A DNA stretch of 64,000 nt from Sanghuangporus weigelae (GCA_033182465.1 CP137324.1:1922001-1986000); one strand, 5' to 3'; counted from the stretch's first letter, positions 13,101 to 26,223 are shown. Program-made: numbers and translations. Notes: generated by a model not told the origin, from the letters alone.

Positions 13101-15885
13101 TTGCTGCTGTTGTTAGCGAAAAGGCTGAAGTTGAGGAGTCGACCGTTGCTGCCCCAGGTGAGGAACTGGTTGAGGACGTTGCGCCTGTGACTGAGCCAGC
13201 GGAGACCGCGTCGGCTGAACTGGCAGGGAGCGCGGAGGATGAAACTAAACCCGTGGTTGGAGATGACGAGAAGACTGCGGAGCGGGAGGAAGTCCGTGAG
13301 CCTCAGACCGAAGCAGAGCCCGATCTGACTGAGTATACTGAAGCACGCGAGTCAGAAAACGACAAGGAAACCGAAGAAGAGCAAGAGGAAGTCGAGACCG
13401 TCCCTGATGTTTCAGTCGAAACGCCTACGCCTATGTCGGAGACTCTGTCTTTCATGTCCTCAGAAGACGATGAAGAGGATGATGTCCCTCTGGAGTCGAG
13501 ACTTGCTAAAGCTGTGGGAATTCCACCAGAGGAAGTTGTCAAGTTACCCGCACTGTCGTCGTCTACACCAACAGAAATCGGAGCTGAGGATGAGGCGACG
13601 ACTCCTACAAAGATTGTGGACGAAACTAAACCTGATGAGGGTAAAGTAGAGGAAGAGACAACTGCTGGTGGATCACAAGTGAGCGTTCTGTACACTACTA
13701 AGCGTCCTTCGCTAACTATTGAACAGGAGCATGAGACGCCTACTCAATCGATTCTTTTGGAACAACCTGAGGACGCTGAAGCTGCTGCACCACAGGCTTT
13801 GATTGTCGATAGGAATGCTTCGGAGGTTCCAGAGAGACCCAGGTCACCTTGGACACCCTCCTACTCTGTGACTACTCAGGGCGCCTCTCCCGTTCATCCC
13901 GAGGAGCCAGAGGAACCCAAAGAAGAGCCTTCCGAAGAGAAGACTGTTGACGTTGCTCCTGCGGTAGTTGCTGAGGAAGCCGTTCCTGAGAATCCAGTTG
14001 TCGCTGAGGTTCCTCCTGTTGAAGAAGTATCTCAGCCCTCGCAAGTGGAAGATACCCAGGTCCTGGCGGCCATCCCCGTCGCACCGGCAGCTCATAGTCA
14101 GTTTATTGAGTCTGACGCGGCCGAGACACCAGCTTCGGAAGTGATCACAGACGAACTTACAGTCTTGGCCAAGAGTGATGCCGAACAAGAGGCACCTACG
14201 ATAACTGAGGTATGGTTCACAGAAATCATCAAAACGCAATTTCTAATGTTGTCTGGCAGGCCCATCAAGCCGAGCCTTCGGACGAGACCCTTATTGATGA
14301 GAAGCCAGAAGCGCCACTCGACGCTACCCCGGCAGCCTTGGCCGTAGACACTGGTGCGAAAGAAGTAGCAGATAGGCCCAAGTCACCATGGACACCTTCA
14401 TATTCTGTAACAAAAGTTGGGCTTGGCATTCCTGAGCCTGAAGAGCTGCATCTTGATGCTGACGTACCCGCTGAATCCAAGCTGGATGCTTCTAGTGAAG
14501 AGCAACAAGCTGTAGCGGAAGAACAGACGCCATCTGCTGTTATTGATGTTACTGAAGTTCCGCAGACGGAGGCTCCTGCGTCCGAGTCCGTGCCAGTCGT
14601 CGAACGTCCAAAGTCACCCTATCCACCCTCATATTCTGTGACACAGATGGGCCCTGGAGTAGTCGAAGAAGCAGCGACTGCTGGAGAGCTTGAAGAAGGC
14701 GGGTCTGTTGCGGACAGTAATGAGCCAGAGATGCCTTTGACTCCAAGGTCCGAGCTCCGCTCTGTGACTCCTGGATTCGACACCCTTTCAGAAGTATCTG
14801 AATCTAGTCACATTCCAAATCCACCAGATTCACCTAGGACTGATCCAGAAGTCACCTCGCTGATGGAGGCGGAAGCAAAGACTCCTCTTGTGACTGGCAT
14901 CGAAGAGGTGAATAAGCCAATCTCACCGCTCGCTACGCCTCTTCTATCAGCGAAGGTGGTTGAGGATCTCGAGGAATCATCGGAGCCTTTAACTGAAGCT
15001 GCTGTTTCTGGCATTGAGGACGCTGAACCGCGATCTTTACTTCTGGAGAGCGACATAGAGCAGGAGGCCGTCCGGCCTGTCTTAACTGAATATGCAACCG
15101 AGGAAACCATCATCACGACCGAAACTGCGGACAACCATCCAAGCCGAGCAAACGAGGCTGAAGATAGTATCCCCTCAGCTCCAGAGTTCTCTATCCCTAA
15201 AGTTGACGTTACCGCTGCTCATCCTGCACCACCAGTCATTGTTACGAACACGCTAAGTACAGATAGTGCTTATACGCAGTTTTCGGACACCTTCTCTCCG
15301 TCACAAGAGACTGGAACGAACGTCACGACGCCCGACGTCGAGACGATGCCGGTTCCGAAGGTGCATGAGGGTTCTGAAATCGAATCGCTGGGAGAAGAGA
15401 CGGCCATGCATGTTTCGGAACAGCCGAGCACTGTCACTCCGACTGGTACTGTAGGCAAGGGCAAATCGTTTGGCGTCGCCCATACGCTTGCTATGAGATC
15501 ATTCCCGTCTGCCTTTGCTCAGACTGAAGATCCCTCAGCATCCGAGCAACCCACGTAAGTTCTTTAGCATGTATCATTGTGCTCATGTGACTAAATAAAT
15601 ACTTCATACAGGCAAGTCGCCGAGACGGATACCCTTGAGGTTGACGACCAGCTGTCTCCACTCGCCTCACGCAGACGTCTTGAATCAACTGCATCTGCAC
15701 TCGCCTTCCCCGGTGGATGGGTTTCCTCGCCTGCGAAGAAGGAGCGTGCGTCGCTCGAGACTGCGACAGGAGTATTCAGCAAGCCAGTCGTTGAAGGTAA
15801 ATCAAGCTCGCCTGTTGTGACGCCCCCGTCGACGGAGCCCGCACCGGAGCAGAGCGAAAGTAAATGGCGTTGCATTATCATGTGA
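10191..15885 (+). CDS. Very large acidic disordered protein with C-terminal CaaX box
   Basis: Six exons (10191-10472, 10586-10750, 10823-10969, 11021-14209, 14260-15554, 15612-15885) give 1783 aa. Composition is dominated by Glu, Ala, Val, Pro, Thr, Ser and Asp, with no globular fold visible, so it is probably disordered along its length. A motif RP(K/R)SP(W/Y)xPSYSVT occurs three times (near 13835, 14374 and 14604). Several Ser-Pro and Thr-Pro sites follow, for example SELRSVTPGFDTLSEVSESS. The last residues are KWRCIIM, a canonical CaaX box whose final Met favours farnesylation. I infer a membrane-tethered, phospho-regulated scaffold. I recognise no named family, and proteophosphoglycan-type labels often given to such proteins are compositional only. 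The last intron (15555-15611) is essential for reaching the CaaX box. Confidence 0.8.
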
Positions 15886-16320
15886 TTACAGTCCCCTTCA
15901 TTTCTTAAGCTCTTCGCTTTCCCCTTGTACGATTCTTTTATGACTTAACGAGCTACACGTACTTATGCGCTCATCACTTTCATGTAACATTGCACTTACA
16001 TTTCATCTCATTTACAAGGAAGTTTTCTTCTACCAGATTCAAACAGCACCTCTCCAGAATCGTCCCGTTCTTAGCCATTACTTTCGGGATTCTTTTCTTC
16101 ATTTATTCTTTACTCAATAATTTCCGTTGGTTTTGCGATTCCTGCGACTGGAAGTCAGTCGGAATAAAGCGACGATTTCAATCTCAGATCAAAATGTTCA
16201 GAGATTCGATTCTCACAGCCTGGATTTCAATGATGTCCTACTTACCACAAGCTTATACGCCATCAGCAGCATCTGCTGCGGCAACTCAGTTCCTTTTGCT
16301 TTGATATTCGGATCTCCAAT
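15886..16320. other. Intergenic region
   Basis: About 0.43 kb, T-rich. Probably the 3' UTR of the CaaX gene and the short promoter of the S9 peptidase, which is in the same orientation. No gene seen. Confidence 0.4.
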
Positions 16321-18629
16321 ATGCCTGAGAAGGAAGAGCAGGAAATTGTGTTTACGCCAGAAAATATTGCCCGTTCTGAACGTTTATTCGACGTCAAGCT
16401 CTCGCCTGATGCGAAGCAGTTACTATACCACGTAAAACCTCTCTATAAATCTGGCGAGCACCCGACGTGCGCTATCTGGATAGGTGAAGTTGACCGCGCT
16501 GAAAGTGCGTCGCAGTTTACTTCGGGTCTCTTCAATGACTACGCAGCTCGATTCCACCCTTACGGCAAGAGGATACTCTTTCTATCTGATCGTCACAAAG
16601 CCGGTGGACCAGTTCAGATCTATTCTATAGGATTACAGGGAGGCGAAGCATATCCAATCTTTGGCAAGGACAACAAACGTGGAGTCTCCGAATTTGATGT
16701 ATCTCCTGATGGACGCTACGTCGCGTTCACGAGTGCCAACGAAGCAACACCCGAAGACGAACGACGTAAAAAAGAGAAAGACGATGCTCAGGAATTCGGC
16801 GATAAGCGTAGTTTCAACCATCTCAGGCTCTATAGCTTTACGACTGGAGATGTACGCACTCTTGAAGCGGCTCAAGGTCATCACGTCGATCGGTTTCTAT
16901 GGTCATCCGATAGTAAATCCCTAGTCTATCTGTCGAGAAAGAATCCTGCACTAGAGTTCACCCAAGAAGAAGCCGTACTGAAGCGTATCTCAGTCTCGGT
17001 CGGAGCTCAACCAGAAGTCATCGGAAGATATCCACGATCCCCATCAGGACTATGTCTCCTATCAACGGGGGAAATAGTTGATATTCAAAGCTACGAACCA
17101 GGCCGCATTTCTGACTCAAAATCGGTTTTCATCCATTCTTCGGAGGATTTTAGCAAGGCAAAGCAACTTTACGGCAAAGACGACGATGCTGTCCGCATTG
17201 TCGATATGAAGAACGGTGGACTTTTCGCTGTCGAAATTGCGGATAGCATGGAGACGAAAATTGACGTTCCTCGTGCTATTGACCCGGATAATGTGGATTA
17301 CACGGTGTTATTTCGCACGTACAATGAAGCTCTCGAAAAGAACTCGTGGGACGCTCAAAGGTTGGCAGATGGAGGGTTCGTTCTTGCAGCAATCAAAAGT
17401 TCAGCAGTAAACATTCATTCCCCCAACGTATGGACGGGTACCTCGGATCACATCGATCTCAGCCTTACTACAAAGATATCTTCGCATCTCAATTGGATGG
17501 CGGAAGGCCCGAGTATGCATAGTGAACTTTACGGTTGGCTCGCCAAAGACCGGACGAGGCTAAACGGTATCATGACATTTCCGACGGAAAACAAGAATGC
17601 AAAGGCGATCTTGCCGTATCCTACAATCATGCTTATCCACGGCGGTAAGTCATGCGGTAGTTATCCAGAGACCACCGAAGACTACGTTTCTAACTTATTC
17701 CTCAGGTCCTTATTCGTTAGTAATCAATGCCTTACGAGTTACATTTGGATCTAATCATGAACAGCCGCGTTACATTTGGATATTCCCCTTCTTATTATGA
17801 CTGGCATCATCTTCTCGCTGCCCAGGGATATCTGGTTATCTCACCCAATTATCGCGGAGGTATGTCTAAGATATATGTGTTGTTGTCATTTAAACCCCCG
17901 ACATCTGGCTCATTCTTCCGACGGCCTTAGGGCAAGGCCGTGGCTCAAAGTTTGGACGCGCGGCTCATGGAGGAATGGGTACCATTGACTGGAGTGATTG
18001 CGAGAGCATGCTTGACAGGCTCATTGATGATGGGATTGCGGATCCGAATCGTCTTGGAATCGGAGGATGGAGCCAGGGCGGATTTTTGACAGCATGGGGC
18101 GTAGCGAAAACAAAGAACCGATTCAAGGCTGGTGTTATGGGTGCTGGTGTGAGTGACTGGGGCATGTTGACAGCTACATCAGACCTCCCGGATTTCGAGG
18201 TACGTATAGAACTGGCTCCAGGATCTAATTTATAACTTTCTGCGCCTCTTTTATTGGAAAGGCTGACCTTGGAGGATGTGCTCCTTGGGATACGCCGGAC
18301 GTAAGTCAGCGTTCTGATATTCGTGGAAGTCCGATCGGACACGTAGCGGACGTCGAGACGGCTATGCTTATTTTGCATGGAGAGAAAGATGAACGAGTGC
18401 CCGCATCACAGGGCATTGCATTCTTTCGTGGCATGCGCCGCCGTTCTAAATACCCTGAGCGCCATCAGCTCGTAATCTATCCAAGGGAACCGCATTCGTA
18501 CGTAGTTCTTCAGCAACTCTTTCCCTAAGCGAAGGTATCTGATGAGATTTTGTTTACAGTTTCACAGAGAGGAACCATGCGAAGGATGTAATGAAACGCG
18601 TCGTCGAGCACTTCACCACTTGGGTATGA
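16321..18629 (+). CDS. S9-family serine peptidase (acylaminoacyl-peptidase / DPP5-like)
   Basis: Alpha/beta-hydrolase peptidase with an N-terminal beta-propeller. Six exons (16321-17644, 17706-17715, 17765-17859, 17931-18199, 18262-18497, 18560-18629) give 667 aa. The propeller shows repeats such as FDVKLSPDAKQLLY and FDVSPDGRYVAFTS. The catalytic part runs from IMLIHGGPYSRVTFG. The nucleophile is in GGWSQGG (Ser codon 18071-18073), the acid in HGEKDERVP (Asp codon 18388-18390) and the base in PREPHSF (His codon 18493-18495). No signal peptide is present, so a cytosolic oligopeptidase or acylaminoacyl-peptidase role is more likely than secreted dipeptidyl-peptidase V. Exon 2 is only 10 nt, but it restores the conserved GGPYS segment and keeps frame. 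Confidence 0.92.
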
Positions 18630-19599
18630 GCAAAACATGGCTTTAGTGGAGATGGCAGTCCTTTGTGCGGATCAAGACAGAACTCTTTTATGTGCGATTT
18701 TTGTATTCCGGAGTGGAACCGTGTATGACTATTGCAGGACCTTCGTGTGAACAGTAGGGATCAATTTGTAACCGAACCCCCTCGCGCCCCAGCGCGATGT
18801 ATGCTATGATGTCCTGAGCTCATCGTACGTGTACTGAGAGGCATGCTCAAGCGCTTGTCGAGCATTAAAATGACGTGTAAACGTCCAGGATTGGTGCCAT
18901 CGACTGTGGCATTAAGACAAAATGACGATCTGCAAACTCCAAATACTTCGAAAGGCTCGCCCTCTCTTGCTGAAATTCAAGGCATTTCAGGTATCTGTCG
19001 CAGTCAGCCCGCAGCCACATCGGACGTAGCAACGAATTGACACTGACAAAATCAAATCAAGCTCATAATTACCGTCCTAGCCGAGTCATTCCCGAATGTT
19101 GACTGATTTGTTCTGAGTGTCAGTGGCCACGTCCTGTGTTGCTACTGGAAACGTATGCTTTAGCGTTTTCGTGGCGAGATGGATTAACACCTGTACCTAG
19201 CAGACGTACGGAGGGAAGACGTATCTACTCCCAACTCTTCGGGAATATGAAGATATAGGTCACCGGAAACTTTCTCGTCAGTTCCGTCTCGCAACACAGA
19301 AAAACGTCTTGCCTTGGATTCATCTTACGAATGAACGGGCAAGCCAAGCCACACTTTGTGCCCTTAGCTAAGAATACTGCACAGATTTCTCACTACGTCA
19401 AAGCATGACGCTGAAATATTGCACAGTCTGTTCTTTAGAATCTTGAGGTAGCTATGGAACTTTGGCCCGCGTCAAGTCAATGCTACCAAAACGCATTGTG
19501 CCCGGACTTTAAAGCGTTCTAAGTCCGACGTGAAATTTGATACTGCTTCTCGAATTCGCTGTCTAGTCATTTTTACAGGTGAAAGGTGAGGACATAGCA
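18630..19599. other. Convergent intergenic region between S9 peptidase and SDHC
   Basis: About 1 kb between the 3' ends of two convergent genes. No credible gene: the frame at 18843-19040 lacks recognisable features. It likely contains both 3' UTRs. Confidence 0.4.
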
Positions 19600-20393
19600 T
19601 TACATGAGCACTAGCGCTACAGTAGTCACTGCTGTAGCTCCGAGGACTGCGTAGCCAGTTGCATATGCGCCCTTCAGAGTCAAAACTACAATGAAGCATA
19701 TAAGGACAAGTCGATCAGCTGCAAGATGTAAATGTCAACTTACACTTTCCGCTATCCCATGCAAGATGACGGATGCCGTTCCAAGCGTGGAAGGCGAATG
19801 GTGCAGCAAGAAGAGTTTTCCCAGCGTACTTGATACCTTCTGGAAGTGCAGAGACCAAGTTCACGATATCCACACTACTGAAAGGGGCGCCGAGAAGAGG
19901 GAAGACGACGTAGGAGATAGTAAATCCATATAATACTAATGAATCATTATATAAGACGAAATGTCAGTGTTTGCATCTATGCCGGGCCATTAGTGAGAGA
20001 ACGTACAAATACTGAGACCTGTTCCGGTGACACGATTGGCAATCGATCCGACCCAGGTGAGTTGTGGTTGGTAGATAGTGAAATGCGGGCTCGATGGACG
20101 CTTGAGACGCTGAGAATTCAGAACTTCAGTCGCCTGTGAAGGAGGCTTAATTTCAACTTGAATTCCTCTGAGCAACGAGTTAGTTAGAATACAAGCATAG
20201 TTAAGACTCGAACAAGTCGAGTCGGTGCTCACCGCTTGAACACAGCGTTCCGCAAGACGGCATGGTTTCGTGCCGCTACATCCAGAGTCATTGATTGCAA
20301 CGATTTTCATATACATAATTTCTCACCGAAAGCAGGTGAGAAGGTAGTGCGCCTGAAAGCAGGCGCAAGGCCGACGAAACGAGTGCTCAGCAT
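19600..20393 (-). CDS. SDHC: Succinate dehydrogenase cytochrome b560 subunit (complex II subunit C)
   Basis: Membrane anchor of mitochondrial complex II that takes part in ubiquinone and heme b binding. Five minus-strand exons (20393-20327, 20275-20233, 20167-20007, 19935-19744, 19685-19600) give 182 aa. The N-terminus (MLSTRFVGLAPAFRRTTF) is Arg/Ser-rich and lacks acidic residues, as expected for a mitochondrial transit peptide. The core shows RPSSPHFTIYQPQLTWVGS, then a Gly-rich membrane segment, then the heme-ligand signature HAWNGIRHLAWD, and a final hydrophobic helix ending VTTVALVLM. The usual HRxTG after the quinone-site Ser reads NRVTG here. All junctions keep frame, and length and domain order match the family. 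This gene would be missed by a simple ORF scan because no exon exceeds 192 nt. Confidence 0.95.
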
Positions 20394-20863
20394 TATCACG
20401 ACGACGCGACGACAGAGACAACGATGAGAGCACTGTTGTCAGTGTTCACTATTATCGGGAAATAACGGACGTGGTGAGGTCACGAGTCACGTGATGTATG
20501 TGACATAATTCTCGTTTAACGCTGAAATATCTCATGTTGTACTTGACCACAACATCGACGTCTTGAAAGTGAGGCGAAAGAAAGACAAGTATCTCTTGGT
20601 TTACAGCATATGCTCGGCGGATGTCGCTACCGACTCCGCTGAAAATTTACGTGTTTCACATGCTGCATCCAGTCAATCTTCAGTGGCAACCCTTCAATTC
20701 TCCGGCTGTACCCACTTACTAGGCCTGCTTCCCACTCTCTTCTGCGCCTATTCAGTCCGGAGACGTCCAGTGTCCTTGATACGATCTGATAACCTGATTT
20801 CATTAGACCTTGTCAGAGTATTCGTTGTGCCCTTCTAGCAAGATACAATAGCATTCGAGCCTC

Positions 20864-21382
20864 ATGTCTAGCAAAAATTACCGCGCGCTCGACGGACACA
20901 AGCTTCTTCTCAACACCTCGAGTACTGTACACGTACACGGACGTAACTACACAGCTTTCCGTCCGCCGCATATGCCTTCTAGATCTCTGGATTCAGGATC
21001 TTCCCTTGCTAAAGCAAGTATGCGCAGGCAAAGTTCAACTTTGTCGGACTCCGTCATCGTCTTCGAATCTTCTCCCACCAATTTACGGTCGTGGCGTTGC
21101 AGAACAGGAACACGTACGAGCACTCGAGTAACGTTTTCAGCTCAGGGGCGACTGCGCAGGATCCACAGAACCGTATTCATCGTCGCGCGCACACCCTCGG
21201 TCGCGTGCTTTCATCGTTTACGCGCTACAGAGGAAACCCCAGAAAGTCGGCGCTTCCAGACCACGCTGAGCAAGGCAGTACTGTGTCCCAATTCTCTGCT
21301 GCCAGTGCTTAGAAGGTGGGTGCAGGTGATGGAGCGGCGGGAGCAGCATGATGACATGTTGAAAACGCGATCCCACGTTTAG
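20864..21382 (+). CDS. Low-confidence hypothetical ORF (172 aa)
   Basis: This is the longest uninterrupted frame in the gene-poor stretch. It starts MSSKNYRALDGHKLL and is Ser/Arg-rich with no recognisable domain, signal peptide or membrane segment. It overlaps another frame of 73 aa. It is single-exon, unlike every confident gene in the window. It is listed only so that a transcript search can target it; chance is a good explanation. Confidence 0.12.
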   Translation: MSSKNYRALDGHKLLLNTSSTVHVHGRNYTAFRPPHMPSRSLDSGSSLAKASMRRQSSTLSDSVIVFESSPTNLRSWRCRTGTRTSTRVTFSAQGRLRRIHRTVFIVARTPSVACFHRLRATEETPESRRFQTTLSKAVLCPNSLLPVLRRWVQVMERREQHDDMLKTRSHV

Positions 21383-24300
21383 AACGTGTCAAAACAGTTA
21401 GAAGATGCGTTGATATGAATATCAATGAGTGGTAGACTCTCGAAGCAAGGGGACGCGGCTCAGCTCGCTTATAGACGGTGATTCTCATCAAGTCAACAGT
21501 ATCTCGGAGTACGCGGACTCCTCCCCTATATTTGTGGAAGAATATCGATTCACTCGGTGTATCGGTCTCTTGGCCATGCGATGGTGTTGAATACCTACCA
21601 AGTTTGGCGGATTGGCAGTCCTTCAACTGGTATCTGTTATTATTAGATTCAAGCATTGAACAGACTGCTTCCCTTCCTTTTCTTACCGATCATGACGTCT
21701 TGGGTCCAGGGTGTCTGGTTCGCGACCTGGTCGAGGCCGGGTATCCGAGTCTATCCTGGGTATACGTACGAGCAAAGACAAGAAGCAGACGCACCGGGTT
21801 AGAGAGCCTGCGAGTATCCCAAGCCGCCACTATGAAACTGAATATATGCGCCTTCACAGATTTCGCTCCTCATATGTCTTTACAACTCCCTCCGATTCGT
21901 ATGATGATTCATGCTGTTGCAAATTCCGCGTTTTAGAGCGGCGACGTTGCAATTATGAATTTGAGAAGCTGGGAAGCAGAAGATAAGCGTGTCCGTGTTT
22001 GGGCAATTGCATCATCGTTCTTCATTTCGCTCTCTCTCAATAGACCCAGGGGCTGGACGAGGAACCTTCGCTCCTGCCGGATTTTACTCTTCTGCGCATA
22101 TCTGCTCTCCGCTTTTCTCTCTTAATACTAACAAAAAGTTAGGTCTGCAATCTACATGTTTAGGCCGGATATACAAGCGATTCTCTCGCGCATCCTTTAT
22201 TCATTATTGCGAGACCTGATTGGCCAAACTCGTCCATTCAAGCACTTTACCCTCGCTTCCGTTATCGGCTCCACACTGCCTGAAAGCGACCGTTGCAGCT
22301 TGGTGCCACAGAAGCTCTTCTCGCTGACTAGCGTGGGCCGCAGGAAGACCGCACGATCTATAGTTGAATCGGACTCACACACGGATGGTTCGTGCTTGAT
22401 GCCGTCAATCCTGCGGTGATATTACAATGCGCCACCATTTGAAAGACCTTACGAACGTGCGCGAACATGCGACGCGCTACATATGTGCCCGGCATCGAGC
22501 TCATACTTTTCGAGCCTTGTTGGGCAGGGTAAAAAAGCTTTCTTGGGAACTGCTGATCTCCGCGGTTGACGGGCTTTTATGTTCTATCTCCATTATTCAG
22601 GTTGACCACAGCATCAACTGCCATGTCCAGGCCTTGAATTGTGCAGAATATACTCGGCATTTTCCATCTATTTGGTCTTCTAGCGCGTCTTGGGAAGCAG
22701 ATTAAGCTGGCAGGTACCTTCACCAGGACTGGGCTTCTCGTCTATTACGCGTCAATTAGCAAATACGAGACAACTGGCGTACTCACGGCTTGTCTCTCTG
22801 CCTAATCAGCTTTCTGCGGAAGCTTTCACGATAAGGGGTCGGCTCAGATTTCTTCCGCCCACTCATACACTGGCTCAGGTATGACATATGAAGAACCGGA
22901 AGCATTTTCGATCTGAATAATAATAATTCTGGTTTTCGGTGGATATATGCACGCACGTGGCATTTTTCTAAGGGACGCTCTGATTAGGAAAGGTCACGGA
23001 TGCTTAGTATGTTGGTCCAATGTGGCCCTGTTTTTCTGTTTGGACAACATGTGGCACTTGGATCAGCGTAGGGGAGCCTTGTCCTTGGCTCAATTGGAAA
23101 TGGAAATACTGGATTATTTCAAGCACAGCGAGGCTCGTTCAAGGGTCTATTCTGGATGCCGCCTGGAGCGTAGTCATCGCTTTTGTCCATGCTTTGCTCA
23201 GATGATCTGTTCATGCACAAAGTGAGACGACTTTGGCCTGTTTATGACTCAACGCTTGCATCTTCAGTCGTTATTCCGAAAGACACGAGCAAATTAAATT
23301 TGCGCCCTCGACCTTGAAATCCTTCTTTTTCGAATCAAAACGTGCCTTTCAACCATGGCGTATATACGAAAGTCCTGGCAACAAGGGCATGACCATAACT
23401 AAGTCTGCTCTGTACTTGACCTTCGACTGGAATTTGGTATCACTGATCGGCTTCTTCCTGCACCATGAACTATGGAGATCTTCAAGATTATCCGATACCG
23501 GGGTTCTGTCAGTATCGAACGTACCCTCGATCTACGGTGGAATGTCCTCTTGCCTATTCTACGCGTCTAAATTCGCTCAGATGCCCAGGAAGGACCGGCC
23601 GTTCTGAGATGTTCTTCCGCGATACGCCATGATCTCTCTGCAGCAACAACAACTACATCAACTATGATGAGGCAGATCTATTTATGTGGTGCATATGGGT
23701 TCTCTTCTATTGCGTCTTCATTAACAGCTAATGAATGGATAGAGCCAAGGCAGCTTGTGATTGGGACGCGCTACTTCCGAGTCGTGCGGGGCTTAATGAT
23801 CTAGTGATGTACGGTCCTCCGTCAGATACGAACCCAATACTGGAAAAGCTATTCATGATATGCATTTGCTGTGCTCCCCTACAATCTTATCAACACATTG
23901 CCGTGAGCACGCACTGGCGCTGGGCCTCCCGCGAACGAAACGTGGATGGGACTGAATTGATGTTGGAGCTTCCCTGCATCTCCTCATGCTTGCTTCTATT
24001 CAGGACTGGGAATACTCCTACTAGCACGTCATGGCCTAATGTTTCAGAGGTTTTTATAGTGCTGGAACGTTTGGTAACGGACTGGGATTGCGAACTCATC
24101 TACCTTGTTGGAACAGACGAGTTCAAGCTTATTTTCATTTGACGAAATTATGGCACGCAAGGTTTGAAGATACGGGACTGCAGTGTAATATTGACGTCTT
24201 AATGATGCCTGCAATTGCGCCTCTCTGCTCGCTTGACGGCCCTGCTCCACTGGAGAAATGTTCCAGATTGTTCGTGCTATCTCTCGCATATACTGACGCC

Positions 24301-26223
24301 AACACTGATACTTGCAAAGAAAGTTCCGCAAGTCTATTCCTTTCTTGTAGATTCTCGCGGGATGCGTGTCAGGGACATGTCAGGGAACTGTCGTTCCGTG
24401 TCGAAAACATCCGAACACAGGCTAATGTCGAAATCCGGGGGAATTGAATTAAATCCGTTTTCTCCGTTTCCGTGTTCCTTGCGAGAGATGCGACGTATCG
24501 CGCGGTCGCGTTTGCAGCACGGTGGAATACGTAGTCGGTCTAGCGAATGTTCGCGGTCCCTTTCCTTGTGTGCATGACAGGAACAGGGTACGAATTCATA
24601 TCCTCTATGCGGTTTTGCGCGATGGAAGACCGCCTATGGCCCTTAGGTACTCGAGCTGAGATCTCCTACGGAAATTTATGCAGTTGCTTCTCCTGCTTCT
24701 GCAGTCTGATGCGGCAAATAATTCGGGTAGGAATTATATTCTTCCCAACTGGAGATGAGCTAACCAGTACTGGATTCGGGCGTCGGGGTTTTTGGTGGCC
24801 TGCATTGAGGATCACATCCACGTGGACTTTCACGCGTGGCAAAATTGGTAAGGAATTCGTTTACGAGATACGGAAAAGAAAGAAACTGCTTACCCGAGGC
24901 CACCGCATCAAGCCGACCGGCAACACGCATCGTCGGCGGGAGGGGTAACGCGCCTAGATGAGGGTGGCTTCTCTCGAGGACATCGGTCGGTCTGGGCTCG
25001 CGCTTCATGTGGTCCTATTCTGGAGTCTCCGACGAATTTGGATATGCAGTTGGGGATGGTGAGATTCTGGTTTCGTGTAATGTGTGTTCTGGAAAAACGT
25101 GGTGCAGAACACCGCCCTGAGGATGGCTTCATGGTTTCTTGTCTTTTGTGTTACCGTGTTTTTATTTTTCTTTTCCTTATTAGTTTTTGGAGGTTCTCGT
25201 TGCCTTATAAGGATATGAAGATATGAGTGAGAAAGAATATGCGCGCTGCCGCCGCGGGCGTAAGAGCGAGAAATCAAGAAGAAGAAAGAAAGAGAGGCAG
25301 ATAGGTAATCAAATTGGTCGAGATGTATGTTTCGAGGTGAGTCATGATTGATCGCAAGTGGTGCGGGCGGTCCCAAGAATAGCTTTCAGCTTTCATTGAG
25401 GTTGACAATCAAATTGAATGAAACGCGTCCGGGCTCGGAAATGAATCGGGCTGTTCAGTGTTCGCTGACGCTGGCAGACAGGGCAACCTGAGAGCTCTAG
25501 TGGCAGTCCATTAATTGTATCATTGATCAGCTCTCGTCGCTGTCCATCGTATCCGCCGAGCCACTCAGAAGAAAGGACAAGAGAAGAAAGTTTTTTTCTC
25601 TCTGCTTACGTTCGTTCCACTGATTTGATGATGATGGATGGCGGTCGTCCCTGGCGCGATGCCTAATAGCGGCTCCTGTCGACCTCGCATCTGGCTCGGG
25701 ACCTTCGAAATCTGGCTTCGAGATGAATTACTCTGCGATGAGAACGCGAGAAAGGCAACACACGAGGACTGTGCTGGGAAAGAGGGGGTTGGGGAGACGA
25801 CGTCATCAGTCATCATGCACACTTAGACTAGGAATAGAGTGGGAAAGATAGCGATAGCGGGTTCATTATAGCTCTATATATGGGTGCAAAAGTGAGTAAC
25901 AAGGTATAGGGGCAGGGATTGCAGCGGGATGAGCGGACCTGGGCTGCTACTACTGCGTGTATGCGCCAAATGGACGGGAAGAATAGGAATAGGACCGAGT
26001 CCGAGAGCATATAGTAGTGAATCTATAAAGCCCGAAATGGGATGAGCACCTTTTTTGACGCTCTTCCTTTCCCTTTCTCCTTTCTTGTTACTGCTATGCT
26101 TTGCTTCGCTTCGCAGTGTGTTGCCGTCAGTGTACGTGTGCCGGGTATGCGTGCAGGTGGGTGCTGTGCCCACGGAATGCCACGGCTATAAGTAGGAGTA
26201 CTACGATAGCGAACGTGTACGGC

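Noticed and set aside
14210-14347. Read-through end of the long frame in the acidic protein
   Set aside because: A GT..AG intron (14210-14259) joins the frame to the next long exon in phase, so the apparent end at 14347 is an artefact.
22500-24400. Possible decayed membrane-receptor gene in hydrophobic short frames
   Set aside because: No two segments could be joined by credible splice sites, and no family motif was found.
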